A program made the position numbers and the translations under genes. The notes beneath the pieces were generated by a model. It did not search any database, was not told the DNA's origin, and saw only the letters and a program-made list of their open reading frames with translations. A DNA stretch of 64,000 nt from Sphingomonas sp. Leaf208 (GTDB lineage: Bacteria > Pseudomonadota > Alphaproteobacteria > Sphingomonadales > Sphingomonadaceae): NCBI RefSeq assembly GCF_001421415.1, contig NZ_LMKH01000039.1, forward strand, positions 1-64,000, in the 5' to 3' direction. This document shows positions 1 through 8,614 of the stretch, in pieces. Numbering within the stretch: the first letter of the stretch is position 1; every line of letters begins with the position of its first letter.

Positions 1-40
1 CCTCGCCATCGTTGTAACGCCTGGTCGTACCGTCAGTCAT
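1..40 (-). CDS. Possible 5' end of a gene leaving the window
   Basis: An ATG at the complement of 38-40 opens a frame reading MTDGTTRRYNDGE up to the window edge, with a GAGG-like ribosome site a few bases upstream. Only 13 codons are visible, so neither the family nor its reality can be settled. The reading is plausible because the next gene on this strand ends in a terminator before this start. Confidence 0.3.
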   Translation of the reverse strand, partial: MTDGTTRRYNDGE

Positions 41-171
41 ATGCCTCACTCTTATCTAAGAGCGGGGCCCTGTCAGGTCATTTAGGGGGCCACCTCACCG
101 GGTGATGCGATCAGCTTGAGATACTCCAGGACAGCCGTGCTCCCCTCGATCGCACCCTCGCCCAAGCGCGA

Positions 172-201
172 TCAGCCCCTCCAATTTATCGGAGGGGCTG
201 A
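172..201 (-). terminator. Strong hairpin downstream of the SDR gene
   Basis: A perfect 11-bp inverted repeat (TCAGCCCCTCC, 8-nt loop, GGAGGGGCTGA) lies just beyond the stop of the short-chain dehydrogenase. There is no long T tract, so it may stabilise the 3' end rather than be a classic terminator. Confidence 0.6.
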
Positions 202-210
202 CCGGTAGCG

Positions 211-945
211 TTAGGCAGCCGCGCCTCCGTCGATGTTGAGCGTGGTACCCGTGATATAGCTCGCATCGGGACCGGCGAGGAACGAGACCGCACCCGCGAT
301 TTCCTCGACCTTGCCGTAGCGGCCAAGCGGAATGAGTCCGATCATCTGCTGCGCGAACTCGCCGTTGGCGGGGTTCATATCCGTGTCGATCGGGCCGGGC
401 TGCACCGTGTTCACGAGAATATTGCGCGATGCGAGATCTTTCGCCCAGCCTCGCGCCAACGCCGCGACGGCCGCCTTGGTCGCGCTGTAGACGGCGGTCG
501 CCGGGAAGGCGAGCTCGCCCGAGACGCTGCCTATCAGGATGATCCGCCCACCGTCGTTCAGGTGCGACAGCGCCGCGCGCGTGCCAACGTGGAGGCCCTT
601 CACGTTGACGCCGAACTGGCGGTCGAAGGTCTCATCCGTATCGTCGGCGACGGCAGAGAATTCCGCCACGCCGGCATTGTGGACCAGGATGTCGATCGCG
701 CCGAGCGCGGCCGCCGCCTGTTCGACGCCCGCGCGCTGTGATGCAGGGTCGGCAGCGTCTGCCTGGAATGCGAAGGCAGTGCCGCCGGCACTCTCGATTG
801 CCGCCACAGTAGCGTCGGCGGCAGCCTTGTTGCCGGCGTAGGTGATCGCGACGGCCGCACCGTCGGCAGCCAGTCGCTTGGCGATTGCTGCGCCGATGCC
901 GCGTGATCCACCGGTGACGAGCGCTTTTTTGCCCTGAAGTGACAT
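211..945 (-). CDS. SDR-family NAD(P)-dependent oxidoreductase
   Basis: This 244-residue protein is a classical short-chain dehydrogenase. The N-terminal nucleotide-binding glycine motif TGGSRGIG is near residue 12, NNAG-like VHNAG near 90, and the catalytic Ser...YSATK (Tyr-x3-Lys) near 150-157. It ends with the usual NIDGG segment. Its length is typical of the FabG-like SDRs, but the substrate cannot be read from sequence. It is transcribed divergently from a small ArsR-like repressor over a 120-bp gap with a palindromic candidate operator, so it is probably the regulator's target. The start at 945 is the first ATG before the glycine motif. Confidence 0.93.
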   Translation of the reverse strand: MSLQGKKALVTGGSRGIGAAIAKRLAADGAAVAITYAGNKAAADATVAAIESAGGTAFAFQADAADPASQRAGVEQAAAALGAIDILVHNAGVAEFSAVADDTDETFDRQFGVNVKGLHVGTRAALSHLNDGGRIILIGSVSGELAFPATAVYSATKAAVAALARGWAKDLASRNILVNTVQPGPIDTDMNPANGEFAQQMIGLIPLGRYGKVEEIAGAVSFLAGPDASYITGTTLNIDGGAAA

Positions 946-1023
946 GTCAATTCTCCGAAATGTGGCCCGCGATCACGCCGTCGTGCGCTGTCGGCAAGAC
1001 GGAACATAAGCTGACGCTTCCAC

Positions 1024-1042
1024 AGTTCAATATATCCGAACT
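1024..1042. promoter_or_regulatory. Candidate ArsR-type operator
   Basis: AGTTC-N9-GAACT is a perfect 5-bp inverted repeat with an AT-rich centre. It sits in the gap between the divergent SDR and ArsR-like genes, 25 bases before the regulator start. Size and AT-rich centre fit the operators of ArsR-type winged-helix repressors. The link is inferred from position. Confidence 0.45.
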
Positions 1043-1066
1043 ATTAAAGTGGGGCGGCTCCATTAT

Positions 1067-1387
1067 ATGAGCCCGATGCCCCGTTTCACGCATCCCCGTC
1101 TTGAGGACGTTCCGCTCGATCTCGCTCTCCACGCGCTGGCCGATCCCAATCGGCTGGCAATGGTGGCACGGTTGGCCATGACCGAGCGGCTGAGCTGCAC
1201 CGACGCGGCACCATGCGAGTCGATCCCCAAGAGCACGCTGTCCAATCACCTGAAGCTGCTTCGCGCCGCCGGGCTGATCGAGACGACGCAGGCTGGGCGC
1301 GAGATGATCAACACGCTGCGACGCTCCGATTTCGACCGGCGTTTCCCGGGCCTGCTCGACGTGGTGCTCGCCAACAGCATTGCCTGA
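1067..1387 (+). CDS. ArsR-family winged-helix transcriptional regulator
   Basis: About 106 residues making up one winged-helix domain. LALHALADPNRLAMVARL is the first helix region and STLSNHLKLLRAAGLIET the recognition helix and wing approach, as in ArsR/SmtB repressors. No CxC metal-binding pair is visible in the usual place (an isolated C-x5-C occurs before the recognition helix), so the ligand is unlikely to be a classical thiol-bound metal. It lies head-to-head with the SDR gene and probably represses it and itself. The start is uncertain: ATGs at 1067 and 1076 are both possible and neither has a clear Shine-Dalgarno site. Confidence 0.85.
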   Translation: MSPMPRFTHPRLEDVPLDLALHALADPNRLAMVARLAMTERLSCTDAAPCESIPKSTLSNHLKLLRAAGLIETTQAGREMINTLRRSDFDRRFPGLLDVVLANSIA

Positions 1388-1497
1388 CGCACACCGCGAC
1401 GCCGACAGATCAGGCGCCGTATCGGGACCGAAGCTGGCGCTGGCGCTAGGCAGTCTGAGCGTCCGGGATGGGCCGGCTTGCCTCATTCCGCGAGAAC

Positions 1498-2015
1498 CTA
1501 GTTGGATTGGTCTGTCGCCTTTGCGCTCTTGGTATCGCGAGAGGATGGTGAGCCAAAGAGCCGGGCATACTCGCGACTGAATCGCGATACGCTTTCGTAC
1601 CCGACGCATAGCCGGCCGCGGCAACGTCGCGGCCGCTGACGATTAGTCGACGAGCCTCCTCCAAGTGCTAGCTCTTCTGATACTGTAGCGCGCTCATCGC
1701 CGTTGCCGTTCGGAAACGCCGATGTAGCGAAGCCGAACTCATGCCTGCCTCATCGGTCAACGCTTCGACGCGTAAAAGCTGGTCGAACTGTTCGTGGATT
1801 AGCGGAGTCGCGCGGTGCACCTGCGAAAGGCGGCTATCCGCACGTACGATTTGGCGGACGATCGCTCCCTGCGGGCCCCGAAGTAGGCAAAGGATTTCAT
1901 GCTCGCAAAGCGGCGCCAATACCGTGATGTCCTGCGGCGCATCGAGTCGCCACACCAGTCGGAGCTAGGCGTCGAGCAGTTCAGTAATAGAAAAACCGGG
2001 CGGCATTTTAGTTTC
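1498..2015 (-). pseudogene. Decayed AraC-family regulator (two in-frame ambers, a frameshift, no N-terminus)
   Basis: Reading the minus strand from about 2011 gives a recognisable AraC_N/HTH protein: GFSITELLDA, then an in-frame TAG, then LRLVWRLDAPQD...ILCLLRGPQGAIVRQI...EALTDEAGMSSASLHRRF...SALQYQKS, a second in-frame TAG exactly where the family has the Leu of QKxLRLxEARR, then HLEEARRLIVSGRDVAAAGYA. One base is missing after GYA. The frame VGYESVSRFSREYARLFG then continues to a TAG at 1498. The cupin-like N-terminal half is absent. Two substitutions plus a deletion indicate decay rather than readthrough. No functional product is expected. Confidence 0.85.
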
Positions 2016-2110
2016 GTAATGCGTTGTAGGGACCCGACTGCGTGCGGTTCCAGAGTATTGAACGGAGCTACTAACACGGCCGGGGACCATATAGGCAAGA
2101 CGATGGGGAC

Positions 2111-2144
2111 AGCGTCGGTGTAGTACGTGGGCTACACCGACGCT
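2111..2144 (-). terminator. Hairpin after the thiolase gene
   Basis: A perfect 13-bp inverted repeat (AGCGTCGGTGTAG / CTACACCGACGCT, 8-nt loop) begins 12 bases after the thiolase stop. It lacks a T run, so termination strength is uncertain. Confidence 0.6.
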
Positions 2145-2155
2145 GCATTTCGAAT

Positions 2156-3334
2156 TTACAGCACCTCGAACAACCCGGCTGCGCCCATGCCGCCGCCGAC
2201 GCACATCGTGACCACGACATACTTGGCACCGCGACGCTTGCCTTCGATCAGCGCGTGACCGGTCGCGCGGGCGCCGGTCATGCCGTAGGGGTGGCCGATC
2301 GAGATCGCGCCACCACTCACGTTGAGCAGCTCGTCGGGGATGCCGAGGTTGTCGCGGCAGTACAGGACCTGCACCGCGAACGCCTCGTTCAGTTCCCACA
2401 GGCCGATATCGTCCATCTTCAGGCCGAAGCGCTTGAGCAGCTTGGGGATCGCCACCACAGGACCGATGCCCATCTCGTCCGGCTCGGTGCCGCCGACTGC
2501 CATGCCGACATAGCGACCGAGCGGCTGGAGCCCGCGCTGCGAGGCGATCTTCTCTTCCATCAGTACCGACGACGACGATCCGTCCGACAACTGCGACGCG
2601 TTGCCAGCGGTGATCGTGAAGTCGGGGCCCATTACTGGCTTGAGCGACTGGAGGCCTTCGAGCGTGGTGTCGGCGCGGTTGCCCTCGTCCTTGGTGATCG
2701 TCACGTCCTTGTACGTGACTTCCTTCGTCTCCTTGTTGACGATCGCCATGTTGGCGTCGACGGGGATGATCTCGGCATCGAAATAGCCGGCGGCCTGCGC
2801 GGCGGCAGTGCGTTGCTGCGACTGGAGCGCATAGGCGTCCATCGCGTCGCGGCTGATGCCGTAGCGCTTGGCGACGACCTCGGCGGTCTGCAGCATCGGC
2901 ATGTAGACGTCCTTGTGCATCGCGATCAGCTGGGGATCGGGGGCGACGCGCATCTGCGGGGTCTGGACGAGGCTGATGCTCTCGACGCCGCCGCCGATCG
3001 TGATGTCCATGTTGTCGGTGATGATCTGCTTGGCCGCGGTGGCGATCGCCATGAGGCCGGACGCGCACTGGCGGTCGACCGACATGCCCGAGACGGTGAC
3101 GGGGAGGCCGGCGCGCAGCAGCGAGGTGCGGGCGATGTTGCCGGCCTGATGACCCTGCTGGAGGGCGCAGCCGAACACTACATCGTCAACTTCGGCGCCG
3201 TCGATGCCGGCACGCTCGACCGCGGCCTTGATCGAATGCGAGGCGAGGGTGGGGGCGGGGGTGTTGTTGAAGCCGCCGCGATAGGCGCGGCCGATGGGGG
3301 TGCGGGCGGTGGAGACGATGACGGCTGAACGCAT
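2156..3334 (-). CDS. Acetyl-CoA C-acyltransferase (thiolase)
   Basis: A 392-residue thiolase. The acylated cysteine is C90 in [12 protein letters not shown]. The C-terminal pair is H348 in [16 protein letters not shown] and C378 in [13 protein letters not shown]. Length and motifs fit degradative (FadA-type) thiolases that cleave 3-ketoacyl-CoA. An upstream in-frame extension to 3409 is encoded by a repeat element, so the start is placed at 3334 ([13 protein letters not shown]). A MaoC-type hydratase lies upstream on the same strand, separated by a palindromic repeat, suggesting a small beta-oxidation-like unit. The chain-length preference is not readable. Confidence 0.95.
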   Translation of the reverse strand: MRSAVIVSTARTPIGRAYRGGFNNTPAPTLASHSIKAAVERAGIDGAEVDDVVFGCALQQGHQAGNIARTSLLRAGLPVTVSGMSVDRQCASGLMAIATAAKQIITDNMDITIGGGVESISLVQTPQMRVAPDPQLIAMHKDVYMPMLQTAEVVAKRYGISRDAMDAYALQSQQRTAAAQAAGYFDAEIIPVDANMAIVNKETKEVTYKDVTITKDEGNRADTTLEGLQSLKPVMGPDFTITAGNASQLSDGSSSSVLMEEKIASQRGLQPLGRYVGMAVGGTEPDEMGIGPVVAIPKLLKRFGLKMDDIGLWELNEAFAVQVLYCRDNLGIPDELLNVSGGAISIGHPYGMTGARATGHALIEGKRRGAKYVVVTMCVGGGMGAAGLFEVL

Positions 3335-3351
3335 GATTTTATCCTTATCTG

Positions 3352-3460
3352 CTCCCTTCCCGCTTGCGGGAGGGGTTGGGGGAGGGGGTGGCCAGAGCAG
3401 CCGGCGCAATCGCGGCTATCTCGGACCCTCCCCTGACCCCTCCCGCAAGCGGGAGGGGAT
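3352..3460. repeat. Composite palindrome, family A (copy 1)
   Basis: Two inverted arms of the type CCCTCCCGCTTGCGGGAGGG face each other across about 60 bases of variable core, between the MaoC and thiolase genes. Other copies lie at 5597-5748, 10323-10420 and 53645-53740. Confidence 0.9.
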
Positions 3461-3465
3461 TAGTT

Positions 3466-3945
3466 TCAAACGAAGACCTGGCTGATCCATTCGGCGATCA
3501 GGGCGGGCTTTTCCTGGCCTTCGATCTCGACGGAAAACGCGTTGGTCTGCTGCCACTGCCCCGGACGCTTCTCGTCGAAGGAAAGCAGCTTGAAGCGACC
3601 ACGCACCTTCGAACCGGAGCGGACCGGCGTCAGGAAGCGGACCGAGTTGCCGCCGTAATTCACGCCCATCTTCGCGCCCTCGATGGTCGGCGCATCGGGG
3701 ACCTTCGACGACAGCAAGGGCATCAACGACAGGGTCAGGAAGCCGTGCGCGATCGTCCCGCCGAACGGGGTCTGCGCCGCACGGACCGGATCGATGTGGA
3801 TGAACTGGTGGTCGCCGGTCGCATCGGCGAACTTGTCGATCATGGCTTGTGTCACCTCGACCCAGTCGGAAACCGTCTCGGTGCCGATGCGCTGTTGCAT
3901 CTGCGCGGTGGTGATCGTCGCCACGGCATTCCCCTCAAAGCTCAT
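3466..3945 (-). CDS. MaoC-family (R)-specific enoyl-CoA hydratase-like protein
   Basis: 159 residues forming one hot-dog domain. The hydratase-2 signature is visible as DHQFIHIDP, with the catalytic D45 and H50 pair (D-x4-H), followed by GTIAHGFLTLSLMP. Single-domain MaoC proteins of this length hydrate trans-2-enoyl-CoA or act on related thioesters. It precedes the thiolase gene on the same strand, so a shared acyl-CoA pathway is likely, but the substrate is unknown. The gene is divergent from putA. Confidence 0.92.
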   Translation of the reverse strand: MSFEGNAVATITTAQMQQRIGTETVSDWVEVTQAMIDKFADATGDHQFIHIDPVRAAQTPFGGTIAHGFLTLSLMPLLSSKVPDAPTIEGAKMGVNYGGNSVRFLTPVRSGSKVRGRFKLLSFDEKRPGQWQQTNAFSVEIEGQEKPALIAEWISQVFV

Positions 3946-4021
3946 TTGGCGCTAAGCGCTGAAATGTCTCTAGGCGTACAGGCGAGCGGATCGCAAGCCT
4001 CACCCAACCGGAAGCTGGAAA

Positions 4022-7000
4022 ATGTCGACTGCCGTAACGTCCAATGCCCGCGATATCATGGCAAAGCTGTACCGCGCGAGCGAACCCGATGTTCTAAAAC
4101 CGCTGCTCGACCGCGCTGCGCTCGATTCGGATTCGCGCGAACGGGTGATGGGGCATGCGCTGGGCCTGCTCGCGGACCTGCGGGCGGCGCAGAGCAAGGG
4201 CTGGGTGAACCAGTTCCTCCAGGAATATCGACTGAATTCGTCGGAAGGCGTCGCGTTGCTGTCGCTGGCCGAGGCGTTCCTGCGCGTGCCCGATCCCGAG
4301 ACCGCGGATCTGCTGATCGCGGACAAGCTGGGCGATGCCGATTGGCGTGCGCATGCGGGCAAGTCGAATTCGAAGCTCGTCAATTCGGCGACCTGGGGGC
4401 TGGTAGTCGGCCGCGTGCTGGTCGGCGAGGGATCGACCGGGCCGCTGCGGCGCCTGATCAGCCGCGCGGGCGAGCCGTTCGTGCGCCAGGCGGTCGGCGC
4501 GGCGATGAAGATGATGGGCGAGATCTTCGTGATGGGTCGCACCATCGACGAGGCGATGAAGCGGATGCGCCGTCCGGAGAACAAGGGCTTCACGGCGAGC
4601 TTCGACATGCTCGGCGAGGCGGCGCGGACGCATGCCGATGCGCAGCGATACTTCCAGGCGTATGTCGGTGCGGTCGATGCGGTCGGGCGCGATCCGGCGG
4701 CGGGGCATTCGATCTCGGTCAAGCTGTCGGCACTGCACCCGCGGTACGAGGTGGCGCGGTGGAGCGAGTGCGTGCCCGCGCTGACCGAGATGCTGGAGGC
4801 GCTGGCGGTCCAGGCGGCGTCGAAGGGCATCGCGCTGACCGTCGATGCGGAGGAATCCGAACGGCTGGAGATGAGCCTCGACATCATCGGCACGGTCGCT
4901 GGGCTGCCGTCGCTGAAGGGCTGGGACGGGTTCGGCATGGCTGTGCAGGCCTATGGCAAGCGCGCGCGGCCGGTGATCGAATGGGCGAACGGGCTGGACC
5001 GCGTGATGAACGTGCGGCTGGTGAAGGGCGCGTATTGGGATAGCGAAATCAAGCGCACGCAGGTCGAGGGGTTGGCGGACTATCCGCTGTTCACGCGCAA
5101 GGCGGCGACCGACGTGTCGTATTTGGCTGTGGCGAAGGACATGCTGGCGGCGGAGAATATCCGGCCGGCGTTCGCGAGCCACAATGCGCTGACGGTCGCG
5201 ACGATCATGGAATGGGCGGGCAACTCGCGCGACTTCGAGTTCCAGCGGCTGCACGGGATGGGCGACGGCCTGTACGAACGGCTGGTGCAGGAGAATGGGT
5301 ATCATTGCCGGGTTTATGCACCGGTCGGGGGGCACCGCGATCTTCTGGCGTATCTGGTTCGACGGTTGTTGGAGAACGGGGCGAATTCCAGTTTCGTGCA
5401 CCAGTTGGCGGACGAGCGGCTGACCGAGGCAGAGATTCTGGCGGATCCTGTGGCGAAGATCGCTGCGGTCGGGGGGAAGCGGCATCGCAGCATTCCGTTG
5501 CCGGTGGATTTGTTCGGGGCTGGGGGGCACCGGAATTCTGCCGGGTTGGATTTGAGTGATGTGGGGACGCTGGAGGCGACGGTTGCCGCGGTTAATGCCC
5601 CCCTCCCGCAAGCGGGAGGGGCCGGGGGTGGGCTCGCGCTATCGTCGTCGGCTACGGCTGGTGATGAGCGGGCAGCCGCAGCCGCAAGCGTTGCGGCCAG
5701 TGGTGAGCGCGTGCCCACCCCTAGCCCCTCCCGCTTGCGGGAGGGGGATGCTGTCGTGGCTGCCATTACGCGGGCGCATGCGGCGTTCCCCGGTTGGTCG
5801 ACTACGCCGGTCGACGAGCGCGCTGCTTGCCTCGAACGCCTTGCCGACCTGCTCGAGAAGCATCGCGACGAACTCATGGCGATCTGCGTGCAGGAGGCGT
5901 TCAAGACGATTGGCGATGCGATCGGCGAGGTGCGGGAAGCCGCCGATTTCTGTCGGTATTACGCGCAGCAGGCGCGGTTGAACCTGCATCCGATCGAACT
6001 GCCGGGACCGACGGGCGAGCGCAACACGCTGCATATCGAGGGACGCGGAGTCTGGGCGACGATCGCGCCGTGGAACTTCCCGCTGGCGATCTTCCTCGGG
6101 CAGACGGTGGCGGCGCTCGTCACCGGCAATACCGTCGTCGCCAAGCCTGCACCGCAGACCCCGCGGATCGCGGCGCGTGCGGTTGAGCTTGCGCATGAGG
6201 CTGGCGTGCCGGTCGATGCGCTGGTGCTCGTGACCGGCGGGCCGGAGGTCGGCGCGGCGCTGACCGCGGATGTGCGGATCCAGGGTGTCGCGTTCACCGG
6301 ATCGACCGCGACGTCGCGGAAGATCGCGCGGTCGTTGCTCGACGACGAGACGCGGCCGATCGTGCCGCTGATCGCGGAGACCGGCGGGATCAACGCGATG
6401 ATCGTCGATTCCACCGCGCTGCCCGAGCAGGTGGTGGCGGACGTGATCGCGTCGTCGTTCCGGTCGGCGGGGCAGCGTTGCTCGGCGTTGCGCTTGCTGC
6501 TGGTGCAAGAGGATATCGCGGACGGCGTGATCGAGATGCTGTCGGGGGCGATGGAGACGCTGCGGATCGGGCGGTCGGGCGATCCCGCGACCGATGTTGG
6601 GCCGGTGATCGACCAGGCCGCGTATGACCGGCTGATGGCGTATCGCGAGAGCGTGAAGGCGAAGATCGTCAAGACGCTCGATGCGCCGGCGGACGGGCTG
6701 TTCGTGCCGCCGACTCTGGTGCGAATCGGGGCGATCGAGGACCTCAACCAGGAGTGGTTCGGGCCGATCCTGCATGTCGCGACGTGGGAGGCGGGGAAGC
6801 TCAGCGAGACGATCGCTCGGGTCAATGCCAAGGGTTACGGCCTGACGATGGGCCTGCACAGCCGTATCGCGCGGGCGGCCGAGGTGATCGAGGCCGAGGC
6901 TGCGGTGGGGAATCTGTATATCAACCGGTCGATGATCGGGGCGGTCGTGGGGTCTCAGCCTTTTGGGGGTGAGGGGCTTTCGGGGACTGGGCCGAAGGCT

Positions 7001-7111
7001 GGTGGGCCGCGGTATCTTTATCGGTTCTGTGCGGAGCGGGCGGTTTCGGTGGATACGACGAGCGCTGGGGGGAATGCGACGTTGCTGTCTTTGGATGAGG
7101 GTGGGATTTAG
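4022..7111 (+). CDS. putA: Bifunctional proline dehydrogenase / L-glutamate-gamma-semialdehyde dehydrogenase
   Basis: 1029 residues. Residues about 1-170 form the helical arm. The FAD-dependent proline dehydrogenase barrel follows (LVKGAYWDSEIK, FASHNALTVATI, FQRLHGMGDGLYE). The aldehyde dehydrogenase domain carries the catalytic C820 in SAGQRCSALR and ends in FGGEGLSGTGPKAGGPRYL. Together they oxidise proline to glutamate. No N-terminal ribbon-helix-helix segment is present, so it should not self-repress transcription as the E. coli protein does. Residues about 526-576, in the linker before the ALDH domain, are encoded by a family A palindrome inserted in frame. The domain motifs on both sides are intact. 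Confidence 0.96.
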   Translation: MSTAVTSNARDIMAKLYRASEPDVLKPLLDRAALDSDSRERVMGHALGLLADLRAAQSKGWVNQFLQEYRLNSSEGVALLSLAEAFLRVPDPETADLLIADKLGDADWRAHAGKSNSKLVNSATWGLVVGRVLVGEGSTGPLRRLISRAGEPFVRQAVGAAMKMMGEIFVMGRTIDEAMKRMRRPENKGFTASFDMLGEAARTHADAQRYFQAYVGAVDAVGRDPAAGHSISVKLSALHPRYEVARWSECVPALTEMLEALAVQAASKGIALTVDAEESERLEMSLDIIGTVAGLPSLKGWDGFGMAVQAYGKRARPVIEWANGLDRVMNVRLVKGAYWDSEIKRTQVEGLADYPLFTRKAATDVSYLAVAKDMLAAENIRPAFASHNALTVATIMEWAGNSRDFEFQRLHGMGDGLYERLVQENGYHCRVYAPVGGHRDLLAYLVRRLLENGANSSFVHQLADERLTEAEILADPVAKIAAVGGKRHRSIPLPVDLFGAGGHRNSAGLDLSDVGTLEATVAAVNAPLPQAGGAGGGLALSSSATAGDERAAAAASVAASGERVPTPSPSRLREGDAVVAAITRAHAAFPGWSTTPVDERAACLERLADLLEKHRDELMAICVQEAFKTIGDAIGEVREAADFCRYYAQQARLNLHPIELPGPTGERNTLHIEGRGVWATIAPWNFPLAIFLGQTVAALVTGNTVVAKPAPQTPRIAARAVELAHEAGVPVDALVLVTGGPEVGAALTADVRIQGVAFTGSTATSRKIARSLLDDETRPIVPLIAETGGINAMIVDSTALPEQVVADVIASSFRSAGQRCSALRLLLVQEDIADGVIEMLSGAMETLRIGRSGDPATDVGPVIDQAAYDRLMAYRESVKAKIVKTLDAPADGLFVPPTLVRIGAIEDLNQEWFGPILHVATWEAGKLSETIARVNAKGYGLTMGLHSRIARAAEVIEAEAAVGNLYINRSMIGAVVGSQPFGGEGLSGTGPKAGGPRYLYRFCAERAVSVDTTSAGGNATLLSLDEGGI
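5597..5748. repeat. Composite palindrome, family A (copy 2), inside putA
   Basis: Inverted arms CCCCTCCCGCAAGCGGGAGGGG at 5599-5621 and CCCCTCCCGCTTGCGGGAGGGG near 5725-5747, with a core of about 100 bases. The whole element is read through in the putA frame without a stop, giving an Ala/Gly/Ser-rich stretch. Confidence 0.9.
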
Positions 7112-7173
7112 TTCCTGCTCAACTGAACTCGGCCTCCGTTCGTTTCATGATGCACGTCCCCGGCATCATAAAG

Positions 7174-7280
7174 CACCACCCCGGCGGAGGCCGGGGTCCA
7201 ATTGGGGAACGGTGCTGACGACCGTCGCGCTTCGTTACTGCGACCTTGCCAATTGGGCCCCGGCCTTCGCCGGGGTGGTG
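7174..7280. repeat. Composite palindrome, family D (copy 1)
   Basis: Arms CACCCCGGCGGAGGCCGGGG and CCCCGGCCTTCGCCGGGGTG, with inner CCAATTG/CAATTGG ends, enclose a core of about 45 bases. It occupies the first half of the 319-bp gap after putA; a family E element fills the second half, and no gene is seen there. Confidence 0.9.
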
Positions 7281-7356
7281 TTGGGGCGTGGCGGCGAATT
7301 CTTCACGTCCAGCTTGTCTCAGCAGCGGTGGTTTCGCGGTACTCTAGCAAGCATTG

Positions 7357-7409
7357 TTTCCCCGCGAAGGCGGGGACCCAGACTGGGCTCCCGCCTTCGC
7401 GGGAGAACA
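7357..7409. repeat. Palindrome, family E (copy 1)
   Basis: A near-perfect hairpin: CCCCGCGAAGGCGGGGACCC and GGGCTCCCGCCTTCGCGGG around a short AGACT centre. Similar copies are at 22884-22937 and 52799-52850. It lies between the converging putA and MscS genes. Confidence 0.9.
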
Positions 7410-7430
7410 AATTAGCAGAGATAACGCGGC

Positions 7431-8603
7431 TTAGGCGGGCGTTGCCTCAGTATCCGACCGTCGCCCCTCCGGATACGGCATCACCACCGAGCCATCCGGC
7501 GCCGCCATCATGTTCACCTGCGTCGGGAACGCGATCTCGATCTTCTCGTCGTTGAACCGCTTAAGGATCGCGATCCCCACCGCGGTGCGGCCATCGTAGA
7601 AGCTCGCATAATCCGGCCCCTTGCTGTCGAACTGAACCTCGAAATCCAGGCTCGACGCGCCGAAGCCGGTGAAGCCGGCGCGGGTGAAGATCTTGTCGTT
7701 GGCTTCGACGATCTCCTTCAGCATCGCAGGGATGAGCGAGCAGACTTCGGGGGGCGTGGAGTAGGTGACGCCGATGACGAACTTCGCGCGGCGATGGTTG
7801 CGTTGCGTGTTGTTGAGGATTTCCTTGTTGAGGAGGTTCTTGTTCGAGATCACGCGCTCCTCGCCGTCGATGCCGCGGATGCGGGTCGATTTGAGGCCGA
7901 TCGCCTCGACGCTGCCCGAGGCGGTGTCGTAGCTGATCGAGTCGCCGCGGCGGAACGGGCGGTCGAAGATGATCGCGAGCGCGGCGAACAGGTCCGCGAA
8001 GATGCCCTGTGCCGCCAGACCGATCGCGATGCCGCCGACGCCTAGACCGGCGACGAGGCCGGTGACGTTGACGCCGAGATTGTCGAGTACGACGACCAGC
8101 GCGACCGCGAACACCACGAACGTGACGAGCAGGCGGATCAGGCCCATCGCCGAGAGCAGGGCTTCACCCGAATAATGTTCGGACTGCGTGCGGTGCTCAA
8201 TCGCACCGAGGATGATCTCGCGGACCCAGACGGCGGCCTGGAACACTGCGGCGACGGTGAAGAGGAAGTTGATCGTCGTCGCGACTTCGCCGGGGGCGGC
8301 GGAGTACCCGGCGACCAGCTTTGCGGCGAGCATGACGATGAAGAAATTGCCGGTCCGCGCGATCGCCTTGCCGACGACGATGCCCCAGCCGTTGAGTGCG
8401 CGCGGGCGTTCGCAGAGCTTGCTGCCGAAGCGGCGTGCGGTGTGGAGCACGATCACGATAACCGCGCCGATCCCGAACGCGATCAGGATCTGGAGCCAAT
8501 AGGCCTGGATCCAGGCGACGCTGGCGGTGACGAAGCCCTGGGCTTGGTTGCCGACGTCGCCTGCGTCGAAGATCGGCTGCTTGGGGGCGGTAGTGTTGGA
8601 CAT
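7431..8603 (-). CDS. MscS-family mechanosensitive ion channel
   Basis: 390 residues. An N-terminal helix near residues 22-45 is followed by several hydrophobic segments (FFIVMLAAKLVAGY, ALLSAMGLIRLLVTFVVFAVALVVVL). The pore-lining Gly/Ala-rich helix is GLVAGLGVGGIAIGLAAQGI. The beta domain contains FDRPFRRGDSI and VISNKNLLNKEILNN. This arrangement is that of small-conductance mechanosensitive channels that open on hypo-osmotic shock. The start at 8603 (MSNTTAPK) is preferred because longer frames overlap the topoisomerase gene, which ends 11 bases upstream on the same strand. Confidence 0.94.
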   Translation of the reverse strand: MSNTTAPKQPIFDAGDVGNQAQGFVTASVAWIQAYWLQILIAFGIGAVIVIVLHTARRFGSKLCERPRALNGWGIVVGKAIARTGNFFIVMLAAKLVAGYSAAPGEVATTINFLFTVAAVFQAAVWVREIILGAIEHRTQSEHYSGEALLSAMGLIRLLVTFVVFAVALVVVLDNLGVNVTGLVAGLGVGGIAIGLAAQGIFADLFAALAIIFDRPFRRGDSISYDTASGSVEAIGLKSTRIRGIDGEERVISNKNLLNKEILNNTQRNHRRAKFVIGVTYSTPPEVCSLIPAMLKEIVEANDKIFTRAGFTGFGASSLDFEVQFDSKGPDYASFYDGRTAVGIAILKRFNDEKIEIAFPTQVNMMAAPDGSVVMPYPEGRRSDTEATPA

Positions 8604-8614
8604 GGGGATACTCG

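Noticed and set aside
1498-2015. Amber readthrough or pyrrolysine-like recoding of the AraC gene
   Set aside because: A one-base deletion after GYA and the loss of the N-terminal half show ordinary decay.
1965-3068. 367-residue minus-strand frame covering the thiolase end and the AraC remnant
   Set aside because: Most of it is the thiolase in another frame. Only its last residues (MPPGFSITELLDA) belong to the decayed AraC gene.
3352-3460. Palindromic repeats as a CRISPR array
   Set aside because: The copies are dispersed over the window, not in tandem with regular spacers, and no cas genes are present.
4094-5611. Long minus-strand frame opposite putA
   Set aside because: Shadow of putA. 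It has no ribosome site and an Arg/Pro-rich composition unlike the neighbouring proteins.
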